Numbered from the stretch's first letter, positions 8,475 to 17,161 are shown. The stretch is DNA of 64,000 nucleotides from Gemella sanguinis ATCC 700632 (GCF_000701685.1 NZ_JNJO01000009.1:1-64000), one strand, 5' to 3'. The notes: generated from the letters alone by a model not told the origin. Numbers and translations: made by a program.

Positions 8475-8533
8475 ATATCTTGTGTATGTAGTAAATGTTA
8501 TGAATAAACTATTTCCAAAAGGAGGATTAATTC

Positions 8534-8722
8534 ATGGCAAAAGTTTGTTACGTAACTGGACGTAAAGCTCGTTCAGGAAATACTCGTTCACACGCGATGA
8601 ACGCATCAAAAAGAAAATTCAAAGCTAATCTACAAAAAGTAACAATTTTAGTAGATGGACAACCTAAAAAAGTTTGGGTTTCTGCTAGAGCTTTAAAATC
8701 TGGAAAAGTTGAGCGTGTATAA
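8534..8722 (+). CDS. rpmB: 50S ribosomal protein L28
   Basis: 62-residue L28 of the large subunit. The sequence begins [16 protein letters not shown] and is strongly basic, with the conserved [16 protein letters not shown] block and C-terminal [14 protein letters not shown]. The N-terminal CxxC zinc pairs of some L28 proteins are absent; a single Cys remains. AAAGGAGG precedes the ATG. It is monocistronic, with its own promoter and a GAAA-loop terminator. Confidence 0.97.
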   Translation: MAKVCYVTGRKARSGNTRSHAMNASKRKFKANLQKVTILVDGQPKKVWVSARALKSGKVERV

Positions 8723-8740
8723 TAAATAACGATAAACTTT

Positions 8741-8771
8741 AAGCTATCTAAGGAAACTTAGATAGCTTTTT
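8741..8771 (+). terminator. Terminator of rpmB
   Basis: A 12-bp perfect stem (AAGCTATCTAAG / CTTAGATAGCTT) closed by a GAAA tetraloop and followed by T residues. Confidence 0.92.
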
Positions 8772-9311
8772 ACATTTTTTTAATAAAATAAGTTAAAAAA
8801 TATACAAAAAATTAAAAAAAGCCATTTAAATTGATTCTAAGCGCTCTATATTGTTTTTGGATAAATAGTACTAAAAAAATTTTTAGAAAGCTTATACGGC
8901 GTTTTACGAGGTCAAAAATCAAGTGCTAACTTAAAATATATGTAATATTAGAAAGAAGGTCTAATATATAATTAATAGATAAAGTAAAAGTTATATTTTG
9001 AAGTTTTATATTAAAAATATATTAAATTAAAAAAAGGGATAAGATATTAAACAATGTAATTAATTATTCAAATAGAGTATGAAGTTAAAAATTGTTTTGA
9101 ATATAAATTATCTATTGATTAAATATAGGAACTAGAGTAATCAAAAATGTTATATAAAACAAAGAATATATAAATGTAGTTTTCAATAAGTAATTGATAA
9201 TTAAATTGTTAAAGTATATAATTTTTTGAAATTAATAATATAATTATAGATAGAAACAATATAAATGTATTTCTAAATTAATATTAGTTTAAATAGGTAG
9301 TATACAAAGTA
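8772..9311. other. AT-rich gene-free region upstream of xerS
   Basis: No credible gene on either strand in about 540 bp (684 bp from rpmB to the xerS ATG). Seen here: a less AT-rich island (about 8838-8935) with stop-broken frames, perhaps a decayed transposase tail; an 8-bp inverted repeat ATATTAGA / TCTAATAT at 8945-8967; and TATAATTTTTTGAAA at 9217-9231, resembling the right half of the streptococcal difSL site but one base shorter. In streptococci difSL sits just upstream of xerS, so a recombination site could be here. No site is proven. Confidence 0.45.
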
Positions 9312-9340
9312 TTGATTAAGATTATGAAATATGGTATAAT
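9312..9340 (+). promoter_or_regulatory. Promoter of xerS-like gene
   Basis: TTGATT (9312-9317), 17-bp spacer, extended TGG and TATAAT (9335-9340). A perfect palindrome, ATACATA then TTA then TATGTAT (9356-9372), lies just past the likely start point in the leader and could bind a repressor or the recombinase itself. Confidence 0.75.
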
Positions 9341-9406
9341 ATATTTGTTCGTATAATACATATTATATGTATAAATAAATAGTAGAAGGAGAATCCAGTA
9401 ATACCA

Positions 9407-10453
9407 ATGAATCAGCGTGATTATTATAAAAATAAAATAAATAAAATACTTCCCGAGTTTCCAGATTATATAGATGATTTTGTTGATACATATTATGATA
9501 CTTTATCTCCACTTACATTATATAGATACTTGGAAACATACAAAAACTTTCTTTCATGGACTATTCGCGAAACTATTTCATCTGCTGATAATATTAAAGA
9601 TGTTGAATTAAGTGTCCTTGAAAATATATCTAAAAAAGAAATGGAAAGTTATTTTAAAAGCTTAGCACGTGAGCAAGTTAATGGTAAATATAGATCACAA
9701 ACTACAGTTAATAATTATAAGGCTGCTATGAGATCCTTATATAAGTTTTTAACTGTAACTAGTGAAACTGAACAAGGACGAGCATATTTTGAACGAAATG
9801 TAATGTTAAAAATACCTATTACGCGTGTAAAAGAAACTTTATCCTCAAGATCAAAAAAAATATCTGAAAAGATATTTCTTGATTCTCAAGATGAAGAATT
9901 TCTTAATTTTGTTGAAAACGAATATGAACAAACTCTTTCAAAACATGCAAAAAGTTTCTTTTTACGAGATAAAAAGCGTGATTTAGCTATACTTACTTTA
10001 TTTCTTAAAAGTGGAATTCGTGTTAATGAACTAGCTAATTTAAAAGTTAAAGATGTAGATTTTCTTAATAGTGAAATAAATGTTATTCGTAAAGGAAATA
10101 AAACAGATACAGTAATAATTACCCAATCAGCATTAGATAAACTTAATGACTACCTTTCTTCATTAGGATTTAAATTAGAACGTGAAGATTATGTTTTTAT
10201 CAATAAAAACAAAAAAGGACTATCAATAAGAGCAATACAAAAACTTGTAATGAAATACACAGATGCATTTAATGTACCTATGTCCCCTCACAAACTTCGT
10301 CATAGTTATGGGACAAAACTAGCACTCAAAACTAACGGAAATATTCCAATTATTATGACTCAGATGGGACACTCTAACAGTGATACTTCAATGCTCTATA
10401 TTAATGAATCTAAGAAAATTATTAAACAATCTATAGATAAATTAGACGATTAA
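9407..10453 (+). CDS. xerS: XerS-type tyrosine recombinase (chromosome dimer resolution)
   Basis: A 348-residue tyrosine recombinase resembling streptococcal XerS, which alone resolves chromosome dimers at difSL with FtsK. The N-terminal SAM-like domain (about 20-120) includes the XerS-like phrases LYRYLETYKNFLSW and LSVLENISKKEME. The catalytic domain has the full set: R205 (GIRVNEL), K229 (RKGNK), H295 and R298 (PHKLRHS), H322 (MGHSN) and Y331. The AAGGAG site is 15 nt from the ATG, longer than usual, with no better start. It has its own promoter, sits at the point where gene polarity reverses, and lies 2 kb from ftsK, all fitting a terminus function. Confidence 0.85.
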   Translation: MNQRDYYKNKINKILPEFPDYIDDFVDTYYDTLSPLTLYRYLETYKNFLSWTIRETISSADNIKDVELSVLENISKKEMESYFKSLAREQVNGKYRSQTTVNNYKAAMRSLYKFLTVTSETEQGRAYFERNVMLKIPITRVKETLSSRSKKISEKIFLDSQDEEFLNFVENEYEQTLSKHAKSFFLRDKKRDLAILTLFLKSGIRVNELANLKVKDVDFLNSEINVIRKGNKTDTVIITQSALDKLNDYLSSLGFKLEREDYVFINKNKKGLSIRAIQKLVMKYTDAFNVPMSPHKLRHSYGTKLALKTNGNIPIIMTQMGHSNSDTSMLYINESKKIIKQSIDKLDD

Positions 10454-10502
10454 AAGAATATGGTTCACATAATGTTATTTATGTAAACCATATTCTTTTT
10501 TT
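10452..10502. terminator. Bidirectional terminator between xerS and grpB-like gene
   Basis: A 19-bp stem with one mismatch (10454-10472 with 10479-10497) followed by seven T residues on the + strand and preceded by AAAA. It begins at the xerS stop codon, and the stop codon of the convergent gene lies across its loop. Its core repeats the palindrome found at 6197-6224. Confidence 0.85.
10462..10489. other. Second dif-like 28-bp palindrome (inside terminator)
   Basis: GGTTCACATAA (10462-10472), spacer TGTTAT, TTATGTAAACC (10479-10489). From memory it matches the E. coli dif consensus at about 20 of 28 positions, including the whole CATAATGT and TTATGT core. It stands exactly at the strand switch. 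It is also a good terminator, so the resemblance may be incidental. Confidence 0.3.
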
Positions 10503-11017
10503 ATTTTGTTTATGAGTTCTGTTTTTCCATTAGTATAAGATTCTCTATCATATTTATACTTAATTTCAAGTTTTAGCTTTAGTTTCTCATAAGTTCTAGC
10601 TACTTCAGGATTTTTCAATAGTATCTCCTTAAACTTTACTTCATCAATATCCCCTTTTTTTCTTATGTGCAGATGAAATACTTTTGTTAGAAAACCGTTC
10701 GGACCATATCCTTTAACAAAAAATGCTCTATTATCCTCTTTCCAGCGTAATTCCCATTCTTTTGAGAGAATAGTTATTATATTATCAAAACTATTATTAT
10801 CATTGGTTTCTATTATTATATCAATAATATTTTTTGAATATATATTTGGTATTGCTGTACTTCCAATATGGTATACTTTTATTGAGAAATCTTTCAAAAC
10901 ATATAATAACTGATTTTTTTCTTCTTCATACCAAGTTATCCATTCTTTATTAAATGGTACAAGTTCTATAGGATATTTCTTTTTGAATTGTTTATTTTTA
11001 AATATATTTGTTTCCAT
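10475..11017 (-). CDS. GrpB-like nucleotidyltransferase-fold protein (UPF0157)
   Basis: A 180-residue GrpB/UPF0157 protein. The family core is visible: IELVPFNKEWITWYEEEK, then YHIGSTAIPNIYSKNIIDI with the nucleotidyltransferase-like GS and Asp residues, and HLHIRKKG. Members share a fold with nucleotidyltransferases and are sometimes fused to dephospho-CoA kinase; the reaction is not established. ATG 11017 has AAGGAG just upstream. It is the first - strand gene beyond xerS and converges on it. Confidence 0.85.
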   Translation of the reverse strand: METNIFKNKQFKKKYPIELVPFNKEWITWYEEEKNQLLYVLKDFSIKVYHIGSTAIPNIYSKNIIDIIIETNDNNSFDNIITILSKEWELRWKEDNRAFFVKGYGPNGFLTKVFHLHIRKKGDIDEVKFKEILLKNPEVARTYEKLKLKLEIKYKYDRESYTNGKTELINKIKKEYGLHK

Positions 11018-11030
11018 AATTTCTCCTTAA

Positions 11031-11069
11031 TATAAAAATGCTAGGATAGGAAACCCTACCGCTAGCATT
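11031..11069 (-). terminator. Terminator of pgsA
   Basis: AATGCTAG / CTAGCATT outer stem with an inner GGTAGGG / CCTATC stem (11037-11069), followed on the - strand by TTTTTATA. The hairpin overlaps the pgsA stop codon. Confidence 0.85.
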
Positions 11070-11640
11070 ATTTAAATACATGAATAGAATTCTTAAAATA
11101 CTCTATTCCTGATAAAATTGTCAATATTACTGATATCCATAATATTATATAATCCAATTCAAAATTCCATGTGTTGAATATCGGATTACCTAATAAAATT
11201 AATACTATTGCAACAAGCTGGCTAATAGTTTTTAATTTTCCTAGCATACCAGCTGGGATTACTTCCCCCTTCTCTACTGCTAGTAATCGTAGTCCAGTAA
11301 CTGCGAATTCACGAGCTATAACAACTACAACCATCCAACTATGCATAAGCCCAAGTTCAACCATTACAATAAAAGCACTACCTACAAGAAGCTTATCTGC
11401 TAAAGGATCTAGGAATTTTCCCATATTTGTAATTAAGTTATACTTTCTAGCTAAGTAACCATCAATAAAATCTGTAATCGCAGCAACAATAAATATTAAC
11501 GCAGCAATAAAAATATTTAGTTTAACAGGTCTTCCATTTATAATAGATACAGTACTATCTCCCATATTAAAAAGGAGACAGAATATAAATACTGGAATTA
11601 GAATTGTTCTGAATAAAGTAATTCTATTTGGTAAATTCAT
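11068..11640 (-). CDS. pgsA: CDP-diacylglycerol-glycerol-3-phosphate 3-phosphatidyltransferase
   Basis: Makes phosphatidylglycerol phosphate, the committed step to phosphatidylglycerol and cardiolipin, in the membrane. The 190 residues carry the CDP-alcohol phosphotransferase motif DxxDGxxARx8Gx3Dx3D in full: DFIDGYLARKY, then MGKFLDPLADK. Several hydrophobic helices and an N-terminal MNLPNRITLFRTILIP typical of PgsA are present. It has its own promoter (11682-11710) and terminator. Confidence 0.96.
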   Translation of the reverse strand: MNLPNRITLFRTILIPVFIFCLLFNMGDSTVSIINGRPVKLNIFIAALIFIVAAITDFIDGYLARKYNLITNMGKFLDPLADKLLVGSAFIVMVELGLMHSWMVVVVIAREFAVTGLRLLAVEKGEVIPAGMLGKLKTISQLVAIVLILLGNPIFNTWNFELDYIILWISVILTILSGIEYFKNSIHVFK

Positions 11641-11681
11641 TGAAACTAATACCCTTCTATAACAATTTTTATTTCTATTTA

Positions 11682-11710
11682 ATTATATCACAAAGTAAAT
11701 TTGTGAACAA
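11682..11710 (-). promoter_or_regulatory. Promoter of pgsA
   Basis: On the - strand TTGTTC (11705-11710), 17-bp spacer, extended TGA and TATAAT (11682-11687). Confidence 0.7.
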
Positions 11711-11732
11711 TAGTAATTAATATTTAAAAACA

Positions 11733-11768
11733 TAAAAAAAAGAGAAAATAAAAATATTTTCTCTTTTA
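11733..11768 (-). terminator. Terminator after the gene at 11810
   Basis: On the - strand AAAAGAGAAAATA pairs with TATTTTCTCTTTT, followed by further T residues. Confidence 0.8.
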
Positions 11769-11809
11769 AAGTAAGTTATAAAAATTAATAATTTAATTAG
11801 CTATGTTTA

Positions 11810-12481
11810 TTATCTACTTCTAGTTGTTCTTCTAGTTGTTGTTGATTGGCTTCTAGTTGTAGCTTGTTGCTGATTAGACTGATAAGTTTGAGGTTGTACT
11901 TCTTGAGTATAGTTATAGTTTTGGCTTTGTTGAATTACTGGTTGTGAGACAACATTATTATTTAATGCAGTATCAATTTCTACTATGATTTCATTTGCTT
12001 GTTCTTCATTTTCATATATATCTATAGCATTTTTTGTTACAAAAGATTTTAATTCTTCTAATTTATTTTTTGAAGATTCTACTTTTTGAGCATCTGATAA
12101 AGCTTGACTATCTAATGTATTCTCTTTTATTGTATTCTTAATTGAACTTTTTAGTTCTTCTTTCATTTGAGATATAGTATCATTATATTTTGAGCTTATT
12201 TCATCATCTTTTGAATCTAATATTTCATTTTTATCATTAATCAATTTTTTAAAGATCTCAAACTTTTTATTAAGATCATTTTCATTTTTGAAGCTTGTTG
12301 AACTATTAGTAATTAATGTTATTTTGCTATTTTTAGTAGTATCTACGGGAGAATTATTTATTTCTATTTTTTGATTACTGTAGCTCTTTTGCTTATGATA
12401 AGCATAAGTAGATAATCCTGTAACTATTAATAACATTATTACATTCAATACTATTATAATTTTGTTATTTTTCAATATCAT
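11810..12481 (-). CDS. Membrane-anchored coiled-coil protein, unknown function
   Basis: A 223-residue protein with an uncleaved-looking N-terminal membrane anchor (about 8-28), a long Lys/Glu-rich probably helical middle (60-165) and a low-complexity tail rich in Gln, Thr and Arg (about 180-223) ending TTTRRTTRSR. The topology suggests that most of it lies outside the membrane and that the basic tail may touch wall polymers. No family is recognised. It follows ftsK on the same strand by about 60 bp with its own ATG preceded by AGAGAGG-type bases, and ends in a terminator. It might be cotranscribed with ftsK. Confidence 0.6.
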   Translation of the reverse strand: MILKNNKIIIVLNVIMLLIVTGLSTYAYHKQKSYSNQKIEINNSPVDTTKNSKITLITNSSTSFKNENDLNKKFEIFKKLINDKNEILDSKDDEISSKYNDTISQMKEELKSSIKNTIKENTLDSQALSDAQKVESSKNKLEELKSFVTKNAIDIYENEEQANEIIVEIDTALNNNVVSQPVIQQSQNYNYTQEVQPQTYQSNQQQATTRSQSTTTRRTTRSR

Positions 12482-12542
12482 TTACCTCTCTATTAATATA
12501 AAATATTTACTGTGTAGGTGAATAGAATTTTAGATAGATATT

Positions 12543-14807
12543 TTATTCATAGTCTTCTGCAAATTCTTTTTCTAAAAATACCTTTCTAGGCTTACTACCA
12601 TCTACAGGTCCGATATAACCATCTTCTTCTAGCATATCAATTATTCTTGCTGCTCTATTATACCCTATTTTGAATCGTCTTTGCAATAATGAAGAAGAAG
12701 CTTTTTGAGTTTTTGCAATAAATAAAAGTACTTCTTTATATAAAGGATCAGCTTCATCTGCTGAAGAGCCGCCACTTTGTGAGCTAACCTCACTAGGTGT
12801 CATATTTGGATCATATTGAGCTTCTGATTGACTTTTTACAAAATCAACTACTTTTTCTACCTCATCATCTGATAAGAAAGCACCTTGAATTCTGACAGGT
12901 TTACTTGAATCAGCTGATAAGTATAACATATCTCCTTTTCCTAATAGTGTTTCCGCCCCAGACTTATCTAATATAGTTCTTGAATCGACACTGGAACTTA
13001 CAGCAAATGCTATTCTAGAAGGAATATTAGTTTTTATCACACCAGTGATAACATCAACAGAAGGTCTTTGTGTTGCTATAATCATATGTATTCCTGCTGC
13101 ACGAGCTTTTTGGGCAATACGTGCTATAGATTCTTCTACTTCTTTAGATGATACCATCATAAGGTCAGCTAATTCATCAATAATTACAACTATATAAGGC
13201 AATTCTTTGTAATCAGGATCTTTTTCTGCTATTTTATTATACCCTTCAATATTTCTTACTCTAGTTCGAGCAAATTCTCTATAACGACTTTCCATCTCTA
13301 ATACTACTTTATGAAGAACATCTGCAGCTTTTAGAGGATCTGTTACAACAGAAGTTAGTAAGTGAGGAATTCCATCATAGATAGAAAGTTCTACCATTTT
13401 AGGGTCAATCATTATAAGTTTTACTTTATCAGGTTTATTTTTTAATAAAATACTTGTAATAATTGTATTTACACAAACAGACTTCCCACTACCTGTTGAA
13501 CCAGCAATAAGTAAATGTGGAGTCTTATCAATTCTTGTAAACATAGCTTCACCAGATACATCTTTACCTAAGGCAACAGATAATGGAGAATTATCTTTAT
13601 CATTTACAAATACTTCTTTCATTGTAACTAATTCATTTACTGTATTTGGTATTTCGATACCAATTAATGATTTTCCAGGTATTGGTGCTTCTATTCTTAC
13701 ATCTTTTGCTGCAAGGTTTAAAGCTATATCATTACTTAAATTAACAATTTTACTGACTTTTGTTCCTGGAGTTGGTAAAATTTGGAATTGTGTAATTGAA
13801 GGACCTACAATAGCTTTAACTATTTTTACTTCAATACCAAAATTGTTAAATGTACTTTGTAATATTTTAGATTTTTCTACAATGTCTCCCTTAGTAACAG
13901 TTTGTTTTTTTGTTGGATTATTAAGTAAAGTTATTGGAGGCAGAACGTAGTTATCATACGATTCTTCATTTACTTCAATTTTATCAATTTCTTGAGCAGG
14001 CTCCTCTTTTATCTCTTGTATAATTCTTCTCTTAGTAGGACGTGAAGGTACTATTTCATCAGTATTTTCCTCTTCGGGAAACTCTCTAATATCAACTACT
14101 AATTCTTTATCTTTAATATCATTATATCTTTGCTCATTAGAATTTTCATTATTTAAATCTTCAGTATTATTTATTTCAAATTCAGAAGCTTCAATATTAC
14201 TTTCTTTTTCTTCAACATATGTATCACGTTCAAAAGCATTAGATACATAATATTTAATCTTAAGTACAAAACTTCTATAGTTAATATTTAAGTATAGAAC
14301 AATTATTGTTATAATTGCTGAAATAACAATAAGTAGTGAACCATAGTAAGAAAGTAAGTAAATTAGAAGTTTAACAGGATAGTATGAAATTATCCCACCA
14401 CCATATAAAGATACTTTGTTATTATAAATATCACTAAATGAAATATAGTTAGTATCTTTATTACCTATTAAAACTAGCTGAAATAAGAAATCTATTAAAA
14501 TAAATACACTGGCAACTAATATTGGAGATTTTAATTTTTTATCTAAAATATAATATATAGGTATTGCAATAATAATTAAATAAAAAATATAGCTAAAACT
14601 TCCGAATAAATATTTAAAAAAAGAATCAAAAAATCTACCGATTATTCCCATTTGTAAAACAGATAGTATTACAATAAGTATAGAAATAACAAAGTATAAA
14701 GACCTATACGCTTCTTTAGACAAAGTAGGTATATTATTTTTTTTCTTATTTGTCTTTTTTGTATTTTTTTTCTTAGTACTCTTTGTTTTTTTTGTTTTAT
14801 TACTCAA
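12543..14807 (-). CDS. ftsK: DNA translocase FtsK/SpoIIIE
   Basis: Septal DNA pump that clears chromosome from the closing septum and activates Xer recombination at dif. About 754 residues: a basic N-terminus, four membrane helices (about 30-180), an acidic linker, then the RecA-like motor with Walker A AGSTGSGKS (about 430-440) and Walker B IDELADLMM, and the C-terminal gamma winged helix (LLQRRFKIGYNRAARIIDML) that reads polar DNA motifs. The start is set at TTG 14807 because AAAGGAG lies 7 nt upstream; longer in-frame starts would be buried deeper in the ferredoxin gene. It overlaps that gene by 8 bp and closes a seven-gene operon next to the putative terminus. Confidence 0.95.
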   Translation of the reverse strand: MSNKTKKTKSTKKKNTKKTNKKKNNIPTLSKEAYRSLYFVISILIVILSVLQMGIIGRFFDSFFKYLFGSFSYIFYLIIIAIPIYYILDKKLKSPILVASVFILIDFLFQLVLIGNKDTNYISFSDIYNNKVSLYGGGIISYYPVKLLIYLLSYYGSLLIVISAIITIIVLYLNINYRSFVLKIKYYVSNAFERDTYVEEKESNIEASEFEINNTEDLNNENSNEQRYNDIKDKELVVDIREFPEEENTDEIVPSRPTKRRIIQEIKEEPAQEIDKIEVNEESYDNYVLPPITLLNNPTKKQTVTKGDIVEKSKILQSTFNNFGIEVKIVKAIVGPSITQFQILPTPGTKVSKIVNLSNDIALNLAAKDVRIEAPIPGKSLIGIEIPNTVNELVTMKEVFVNDKDNSPLSVALGKDVSGEAMFTRIDKTPHLLIAGSTGSGKSVCVNTIITSILLKNKPDKVKLIMIDPKMVELSIYDGIPHLLTSVVTDPLKAADVLHKVVLEMESRYREFARTRVRNIEGYNKIAEKDPDYKELPYIVVIIDELADLMMVSSKEVEESIARIAQKARAAGIHMIIATQRPSVDVITGVIKTNIPSRIAFAVSSSVDSRTILDKSGAETLLGKGDMLYLSADSSKPVRIQGAFLSDDEVEKVVDFVKSQSEAQYDPNMTPSEVSSQSGGSSADEADPLYKEVLLFIAKTQKASSSLLQRRFKIGYNRAARIIDMLEEDGYIGPVDGSKPRKVFLEKEFAEDYE

Positions 14808-15036
14808 TATTCTCTCCTTTCTCTTTCCCATTCTCAATAAATATCGCCTCTGTTGGACAATTTTCATATGCTTCTATCACAAGACTTTTGAATGATTCAG
14901 GAATTTCCTTTTTAAATTGATTATTATCTATATGGCAAAATGCTATGCCATCTTCATCATAATCATATACATCTGGACATATGGCGTTGCAGTTACCACA
15001 TGCGATACAATTTTCTCTTATTATTTTAGTCTTCAT
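14800..15036 (-). CDS. fer: Small [4Fe-4S] ferredoxin
   Basis: A 78-residue single-cluster ferredoxin of the Bacillus Fer type, a low-potential electron carrier. Cluster ligands are visible as CIACGNCNAICP (residues 11-22) with the remote Cys in NCPTEAI near residue 59. The protein is acidic apart from its ends, as usual. It overlaps rdgB upstream (11 bp) and ftsK downstream (8 bp), indicating translational coupling. Its redox partner is not in the window. Confidence 0.93.
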   Translation of the reverse strand: MKTKIIRENCIACGNCNAICPDVYDYDEDGIAFCHIDNNQFKKEIPESFKSLVIEAYENCPTEAIFIENGKEKGENIE

Positions 15037-15610
15037 TATCTTGTTCTCTTAAATAATTTGAAAATTTCTTTAATGACTCGCTTCGATGACTAATTGAGTT
15101 TTTTTCTTCACTAGTAATTTCTGCAAAAGTCTTATCTAATTCTGGTACATAAAAAATGGGATCATAACCGAATCCATTATCCCCTCTTTTTTCAAAGATA
15201 ATTTCACCATGACACTCTCCTCTGAATGTTTTTTCAACTCCATCAGGTGTAACATAAGCGATTACAGAAACAAATTTTGCCTTAGAATAATTACCATCTA
15301 ACTCAAAAAGAACTTTTTCAATATTTTTTTCATCAGTTTGTTCTTTAGAATATCTAGCTGAAAAAACACCAGGTCTACCATCTAATAAATCAATAGCTAA
15401 TCCACTATCATCAGCAATAGCAGTTTTTCCTGCAAACTTCGCTATTGTTCTGGCTTTAATTAGTGCATTTTCTTCAAATGTGTTTCCATTTTCTTCTATT
15501 TCATCAGTAAAACCTATTTCATTTAAAGTTAAAATATTATAATTATTTAAAATACTCTTAATTTCTTCAACTTTATGTAAGTTATTTGATGCTAATATTA
15601 ATTCTTTCAT
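15026..15610 (-). CDS. rdgB: XTP/dITP diphosphatase (non-canonical purine NTPase)
   Basis: Hydrolyses dITP, XTP and ITP to monophosphates and so keeps deaminated purines out of DNA. The 194 residues have the HAM1 family start LILASNNLHKVEEIKSIL, the substrate/metal region TAIADDSGLAIDLLDGRPG, and GFGYDPIFYVPE followed by EITSEEKNSISHRSE. AGGAGAT precedes the ATG. It lies between murI and the ferredoxin gene, the common murI-rdgB order of Firmicutes. Confidence 0.96.
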   Translation of the reverse strand: MKELILASNNLHKVEEIKSILNNYNILTLNEIGFTDEIEENGNTFEENALIKARTIAKFAGKTAIADDSGLAIDLLDGRPGVFSARYSKEQTDEKNIEKVLFELDGNYSKAKFVSVIAYVTPDGVEKTFRGECHGEIIFEKRGDNGFGYDPIFYVPELDKTFAEITSEEKNSISHRSESLKKFSNYLREQDNED

Positions 15611-15621
15611 AATAATATCTC

Positions 15622-16416
15622 CTATACTTCAACAATTTCAGATTTTATATTCTGTTTTAACCATTTTGAAGCTATATTATCAAAATTTTCACTTTTTGCT
15701 GATATGAAAAATTTGTGTTCAGTTTTATTAACTTTACTTTGATGTAATTTAGAGTACCCTAATACAGTACTTACTTCACGAGCGGCTTCTCGCCCAGATG
15801 AAATAACTTTAATTCGATTACCATAAAATTCTTCAATATTATTTTTTAACATAGGATAATGTGTGCAACCTAATACAACAGTATCCATTCCTAAACCTAT
15901 AGTGTCATTCAGTGTTTCTTTTATAATATTATCAGCTTCTTCTTTATTTAAATACCCCTCAGATTCGATAAATGGTACAAAGCTAGGACAGGCTTTATCA
16001 TATACAACTATATCAGAATTAATATTCTGTATTTCAATATCATAAACTTCTGATGTAGTAGTAAATTTAGTACCAAGAACCAATACTTTGTTATTTTCAG
16101 TTGCCTGAATAGCACGACGAGCTCCAGGTTGAACAACACCAATTATTGGTAAATCATATTTTCCTTGAAGATATTCAAGCGCAGCAGCTGTAGCTGTATT
16201 ACACGCAAGGATTATCATTTTAACACCTTGATTAATAAGGTACTTAATTGCTTTTTCCGTATTAATAATTATTTCATCTTTCTTTTTATCACCATATGGA
16301 CAATTTTTCACATCTCCAAAATAGTAAATAGTTTCATTAGGTAGTTGTCGCATTATTTCTCTTGCAACTGTTAGGCCTCCTACTCCACTATCAAAAACGC
16401 CTATTGCATTATTCAT
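15622..16416 (-). CDS. murI: Glutamate racemase
   Basis: Converts L-glutamate to D-glutamate for peptidoglycan. The 264 residues show the N-terminal IGVFDSGVGGLTVAREI, the first catalytic Cys in ILACNTATA and the second in LGCTHYP, with YFGDVKNCPYG between. It overlaps the end of recO by 8 bp. Its product is the D-Glu that MurT-GatD, encoded later in the window, amidates once it is in lipid II. Confidence 0.96.
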   Translation of the reverse strand: MNNAIGVFDSGVGGLTVAREIMRQLPNETIYYFGDVKNCPYGDKKKDEIIINTEKAIKYLINQGVKMIILACNTATAAALEYLQGKYDLPIIGVVQPGARRAIQATENNKVLVLGTKFTTTSEVYDIEIQNINSDIVVYDKACPSFVPFIESEGYLNKEEADNIIKETLNDTIGLGMDTVVLGCTHYPMLKNNIEEFYGNRIKVISSGREAAREVSTVLGYSKLHQSKVNKTEHKFFISAKSENFDNIASKWLKQNIKSEIVEV

Positions 16417-17161
16417 TAAAATCCTCTTTCTTATTAGAACCTAATAATTCCTCTAGTTCTAGTATTTTTTTATATGATTTAGCTACAATTCCCACATACT
16501 CCTTTAAAAGTATATTAAAGAATGAAAATAATTTAACCAAATCAGAATCGCTAATATCTAAGTTTTGTAAAAATTCGATATTATTTATACTTAGATAATA
16601 AATTAATTTAACAAGATTATTATTTATTCCATAAATAGATTCATCAATGTTAAATCTATCAACAAAGCTATTTTTTAGAAAGCTATACCCAACATAATCA
16701 TAATCTGTTTTCTGATATTTAAATAAAAAACCTTGATTTTTTAAAATATATAATAAAAAATAGCTGCACACTAGTTTTTCAGAGGTTCCTTCCTCAACTA
16801 AGTCTAGTGATCTTTTTAAAAGTCTATACGATACTGGTGCGTTAAAAGCAATATAATTAACAAATTCCAATAAGTTTGATATATAACTATTTTTTAGCAC
16901 ATCATACACAATATTACTATAAGGATTTTCAATTTCAAGGTTAGTAATTTTATTCATACCGTTGGTAGGAAAATAGTTTATTGAAACCTCATAAGGTGAA
17001 CTAACTTTTAACTTTTTTTTACTTTTATAAACATTCTCATAAAAGAAGCTTTCAATATTACCTTGCTCAGTTAAAATATGTAATATTTCATGATAATCCT
17101 TATATCTTATTTTTTTTATAATAATACCTTTTATAAAATTTCTGTTATTCAAAAACATCAT
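16409..17161 (-). CDS. recO: DNA repair protein RecO
   Basis: RecF-pathway mediator that loads RecA on SSB-coated DNA. The 250 residues have an N-terminal OB fold ([23 protein letters not shown]-like, about 8-80) followed by the all-helical C-terminal domain. The CxxC zinc motif present in some RecO proteins is missing. Divergence is high, but the position directly after era and overlapping it by 17 bp is the usual era-recO arrangement and supports the call. The start could be either of the two Met codons. Confidence 0.88.
   Translation of the reverse strand: MMFLNNRNFIKGIIIKKIRYKDYHEILHILTEQGNIESFFYENVYKSKKKLKVSSPYEVSINYFPTNGMNKITNLEIENPYSNIVYDVLKNSYISNLLEFVNYIAFNAPVSYRLLKRSLDLVEEGTSEKLVCSYFLLYILKNQGFLFKYQKTDYDYVGYSFLKNSFVDRFNIDESIYGINNNLVKLIYYLSINNIEFLQNLDISDSDLVKLFSFFNILLKEYVGIVAKSYKKILELEELLGSNKKEDFNE

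Noticed and set aside
8838-8935. Possible small structured RNA (6S, 4.5S or tracr-like)
   Set aside because: Only a weak AGCGCT/AGTGCT pairing was found, no known RNA signature and no clear promoter, so it is noted only as part of the gene-free stretch.
14808-14867. Longer N-terminus for ftsK
   Set aside because: It would overlap most of the ferredoxin C-terminal codons; the TTG at 14807 has an ideal ribosome binding site.
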